Of a stretch of DNA of 30,845 bases, positions 29,370 to 30,845 are shown piece by piece. The DNA comes from a virus. Both the position numbers and the translations under genes were made by a program. The DNA lies in the IMG/VR virus record IMGVR_UViG_3300010373_000106, positions 1 through 30,845 of that record, one strand, 5' to 3'. The notes under the pieces were generated by a model. It did not search any database. It had not been told where the DNA came from and worked only from the letters and a program-made list of their open reading frames with translations. Every line of letters begins with the position of its first letter. Within the stretch, counting starts at the first letter, position 1.

Positions 29370-30154
29370 CCAGCGCCGTCTTCACCCCCCGCCCCTTGCC
29401 TTCGCTGCAGACCGATGGCACGGGTGGCCAGAGCATGAACCTGGGTGCGGTCTCTCCGAAGACCAACAGCCCAGGTGGCCCCCACAGCGGCCTGTGCACC
29501 TTGAGCTTTCAGGACCGGGTCTTTCGCTTCCGCACCAACCCCAACGAGATCAACTGGACCTACGAGATGATCTCCAACGTCGAGCAGACCTACGGCGGGC
29601 AGGTCGTGCAGCTGCTGGGCACTCGGCTAGGAGACCTGCAGGTCAAGGTAGAGATCGGCAACGCCGGGTGGCCCTACCTCATGCAGGTGGTGCTCTACCT
29701 GCGCGACCTGCTCTCTGATCAGCGCAACGGCAACGTGGCCACCTTCACCTACACCACGCGCAACTGGGTGCTCAACCTCTACGCGATGAGCATCCCGTTC
29801 CAGGACTCCTTTGACGAGACGGTGCGCGAGATCGAGCTGAATTTCAAGATTCAGGAGGACGTGACCGGGGTCCTGCAGCAGACGACCCTGGACGCCGAGC
29901 TGATGAGGCTGCAAGACGGTGTCTACGGCATCGGGCAGTTCCCGCACAACCAGTTCAACGACATCAATGGTGGTCCTGCTGGCCTGCTCAACATGGCGCT
30001 GGACTACATGAGCCCTGGTGGCCCGACCTACTCCCCGCCCAACATCACCAACACCGTGGACTCCACCCCGCAGGGCTCTAACCCGCTGGGTGCTGACCCC
30101 ACTGGCCTGCTGGGCGGGCTGCTGGGTGGTCTTGGCGGAATCTTCGGTCTGTAA
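29366..30154 (+). CDS. Baseplate / tail-hub protein
   Basis: 262 residues; ATG overlaps the tape measure stop. Residues 40-170 are a beta-rich domain of a type seen next to tape measure genes: FRFRTNPNEINWTYEM, LGDLQVKVEIGNAGWPYLMQ, TYTTRNWVLNLYAMSIPFQD and ELNFKIQED. The C-terminus ends in a glycine/leucine hydrophobic tail (LLGGLLGGLGGIFGL), unusual for a soluble protein and possibly membrane-active or a packing element. Probably an early baseplate or tube-initiation component. Call by position and pattern. Confidence 0.7.
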   Translation: MTSAVFTPRPLPSLQTDGTGGQSMNLGAVSPKTNSPGGPHSGLCTLSFQDRVFRFRTNPNEINWTYEMISNVEQTYGGQVVQLLGTRLGDLQVKVEIGNAGWPYLMQVVLYLRDLLSDQRNGNVATFTYTTRNWVLNLYAMSIPFQDSFDETVREIELNFKIQEDVTGVLQQTTLDAELMRLQDGVYGIGQFPHNQFNDINGGPAGLLNMALDYMSPGGPTYSPPNITNTVDSTPQGSNPLGADPTGLLGGLLGGLGGIFGL

Positions 30155-30167
30155 AGGAGCAGCTCAC

Positions 30168-30356
30168 ATGGCTAATTACTACGCCAACGGTCCCATCTCG
30201 GTGCCGCTCAATGTCGCGGGGCTCAAGCCTGACGTGGACCTGGGCGGGCTGAAGTTCTCCTATGACCACGGGGTGTTCTTCGACCCGGTCATCGAGACGT
30301 TCCCGCTGCAGCTGCCTCCGATGTGGCCTGGTGGGCGGATTTGGACGGGCCAGTGA
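30168..30356 (+). CDS. 62-residue tail/baseplate protein
   Basis: ATG 30168 after AAAGGAGCAG. It encodes MANYYANGPISVPLNVAG, continues VDLGGLKFSYDHG and ends GGRIWTGQ. Compact and Pro/Gly-rich. The stop overlaps the next GTG. Likely a small baseplate component; no family recognised. Confidence 0.65.
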   Translation: MANYYANGPISVPLNVAGLKPDVDLGGLKFSYDHGVFFDPVIETFPLQLPPMWPGGRIWTGQ

Positions 30357-30845
30357 GCCAACTGCTGCTGTTGACCAACTCTGGTCAGTTCAACTTGAAC
30401 GTCTTGTCGTTCAAGTCCCCGATCTATCAGCAGATCGAGACCGCCCAGACCAAGACGATGGCGGTGCACTTCCCGATCAAGCTGGTCCAGCCCAACGTGG
30501 AGTTCCAGGTTGTCTTCGCCTCGGAGAACGAATGGGAGACCTTCCAGCGAGCGATCCGCAACCACCAGCAGCAGGCGGTGCAGACGGCCTCGCTGGTGAC
30601 GATGAACTGGCCGGAGCGCAACATCCACAACTGGACCGGCTACATCCGCCGTGTCGAGGCAGGTGGACGGCGGTACAACTTCGCCCCGCAGACCACCTTC
30701 GCGGTGGACCTGGTGGACTCCTTCGTTTCCCAGCGCACCGACTACGGCTCGCTGGCCGCAAACTGGACCTCCATCTTCGGCCTGGGCATCCCTGGCCTGT
30801 CGGTGCTCAGTCCTCCCACTGCTGCTGAGCGCCAGTTCGACACGA
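30353..30845 (+). CDS. Baseplate-type protein, 3' end missing
   Basis: GTG 30353 overlaps the previous TGA; the frame is open to the end of the window (at least 164 residues). It starts MSQLLLLTNSGQFNLNVLSF and has strand-rich segments (MAVHFPIKLVQPNVEFQVVF, NIHNWTGYIRRVEAGGRRYN, FAVDLVDSF) resembling the beta domain of the 29366-30154 product, so it may be another member of the baseplate beta-domain group. Full length unknown. Confidence 0.75.
   Translation, partial: MSQLLLLTNSGQFNLNVLSFKSPIYQQIETAQTKTMAVHFPIKLVQPNVEFQVVFASENEWETFQRAIRNHQQQAVQTASLVTMNWPERNIHNWTGYIRRVEAGGRRYNFAPQTTFAVDLVDSFVSQRTDYGSLAANWTSIFGLGIPGLSVLSPPTAAERQFDT

Noticed and set aside
1-30845. tRNA genes, CRISPR arrays, integrase, insertion sequences, lysis cassette or replication origin
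   Set aside because: I found no cloverleaf-like sequence, no regularly spaced repeats, no transposase or integrase motifs, and no recognised endolysin in this window.

Overview
This window is one continuous block of late structural genes from a large, high-GC, contractile-tailed phage (myovirus). The decisive genes are a tail sheath (22432-24003) directly followed by a tail tube (24020-24487), a pair of tail-assembly chaperone frames joined by a canonical -1 slippery site (26162-27162), and a tape measure protein (27159-29369). GTG and TTG starts are common, G/C is favoured at third codon positions, stop-start overlaps are frequent, glycine-rich adhesin and glycosyltransferase genes are present, and one small secreted protein looks like those of mycobacteria. 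Together these suggest an actinobacterial host, most likely a mycobacterium or relative. The Bxz1/Myrna-type myoviruses are the natural comparison, but I cannot prove that assignment from sequence alone.

Layout. 1-6087 is the head module: a 5'-truncated Pro/Gly-rich virion-type protein, a very long ORF that starts as a prohead protease and continues as scaffold-like modules, a decoration-type protein, and the major capsid protein, ended by a strong terminator. 6160-20040 is a long accessory virion block of fibre-like proteins, a glycosyltransferase, a polyglycine adhesin, two tandem GNAT-like proteins, a secreted protein, three related small proteins with a YQN-x-QY motif, repeat-rich proteins and small membrane or zinc-ribbon proteins. 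18010-21424 also holds probable neck/tail-completion genes. 21390-22330 is a minus-strand pair of HNH endonuclease genes. 22432-24993 is sheath, tube and two small genes. 24878-25850 is a second minus-strand insertion, a tightly coupled four-gene cassette led by a helix-turn-helix protein. 25959-30845 is the chaperone, tape measure and first baseplate genes, running off the 3' end.

How it works together. Protease and scaffold shape the capsid, decoration and fibre proteins dress it and the tail, the glycosyltransferase and GNAT-like proteins may modify those surface proteins, neck proteins join head to tail, and sheath, tube, tape measure and baseplate form the contractile tail. Most forward genes overlap or nearly touch, implying long polycistronic mRNAs. 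A recurring bipartite intergenic motif (CCTGTAAA, about 19-24 bases, AATAR) marks most of the few real gaps and is the best candidate for the phage's own late control element.

Most unusual items: the recurring motif, the head ORF with five internal in-frame ribosome-binding sites, the antisense four-gene cassette with a possible second frameshift site, and the virion surface-modification block. All functions come from reading the protein sequences; no database search was possible.
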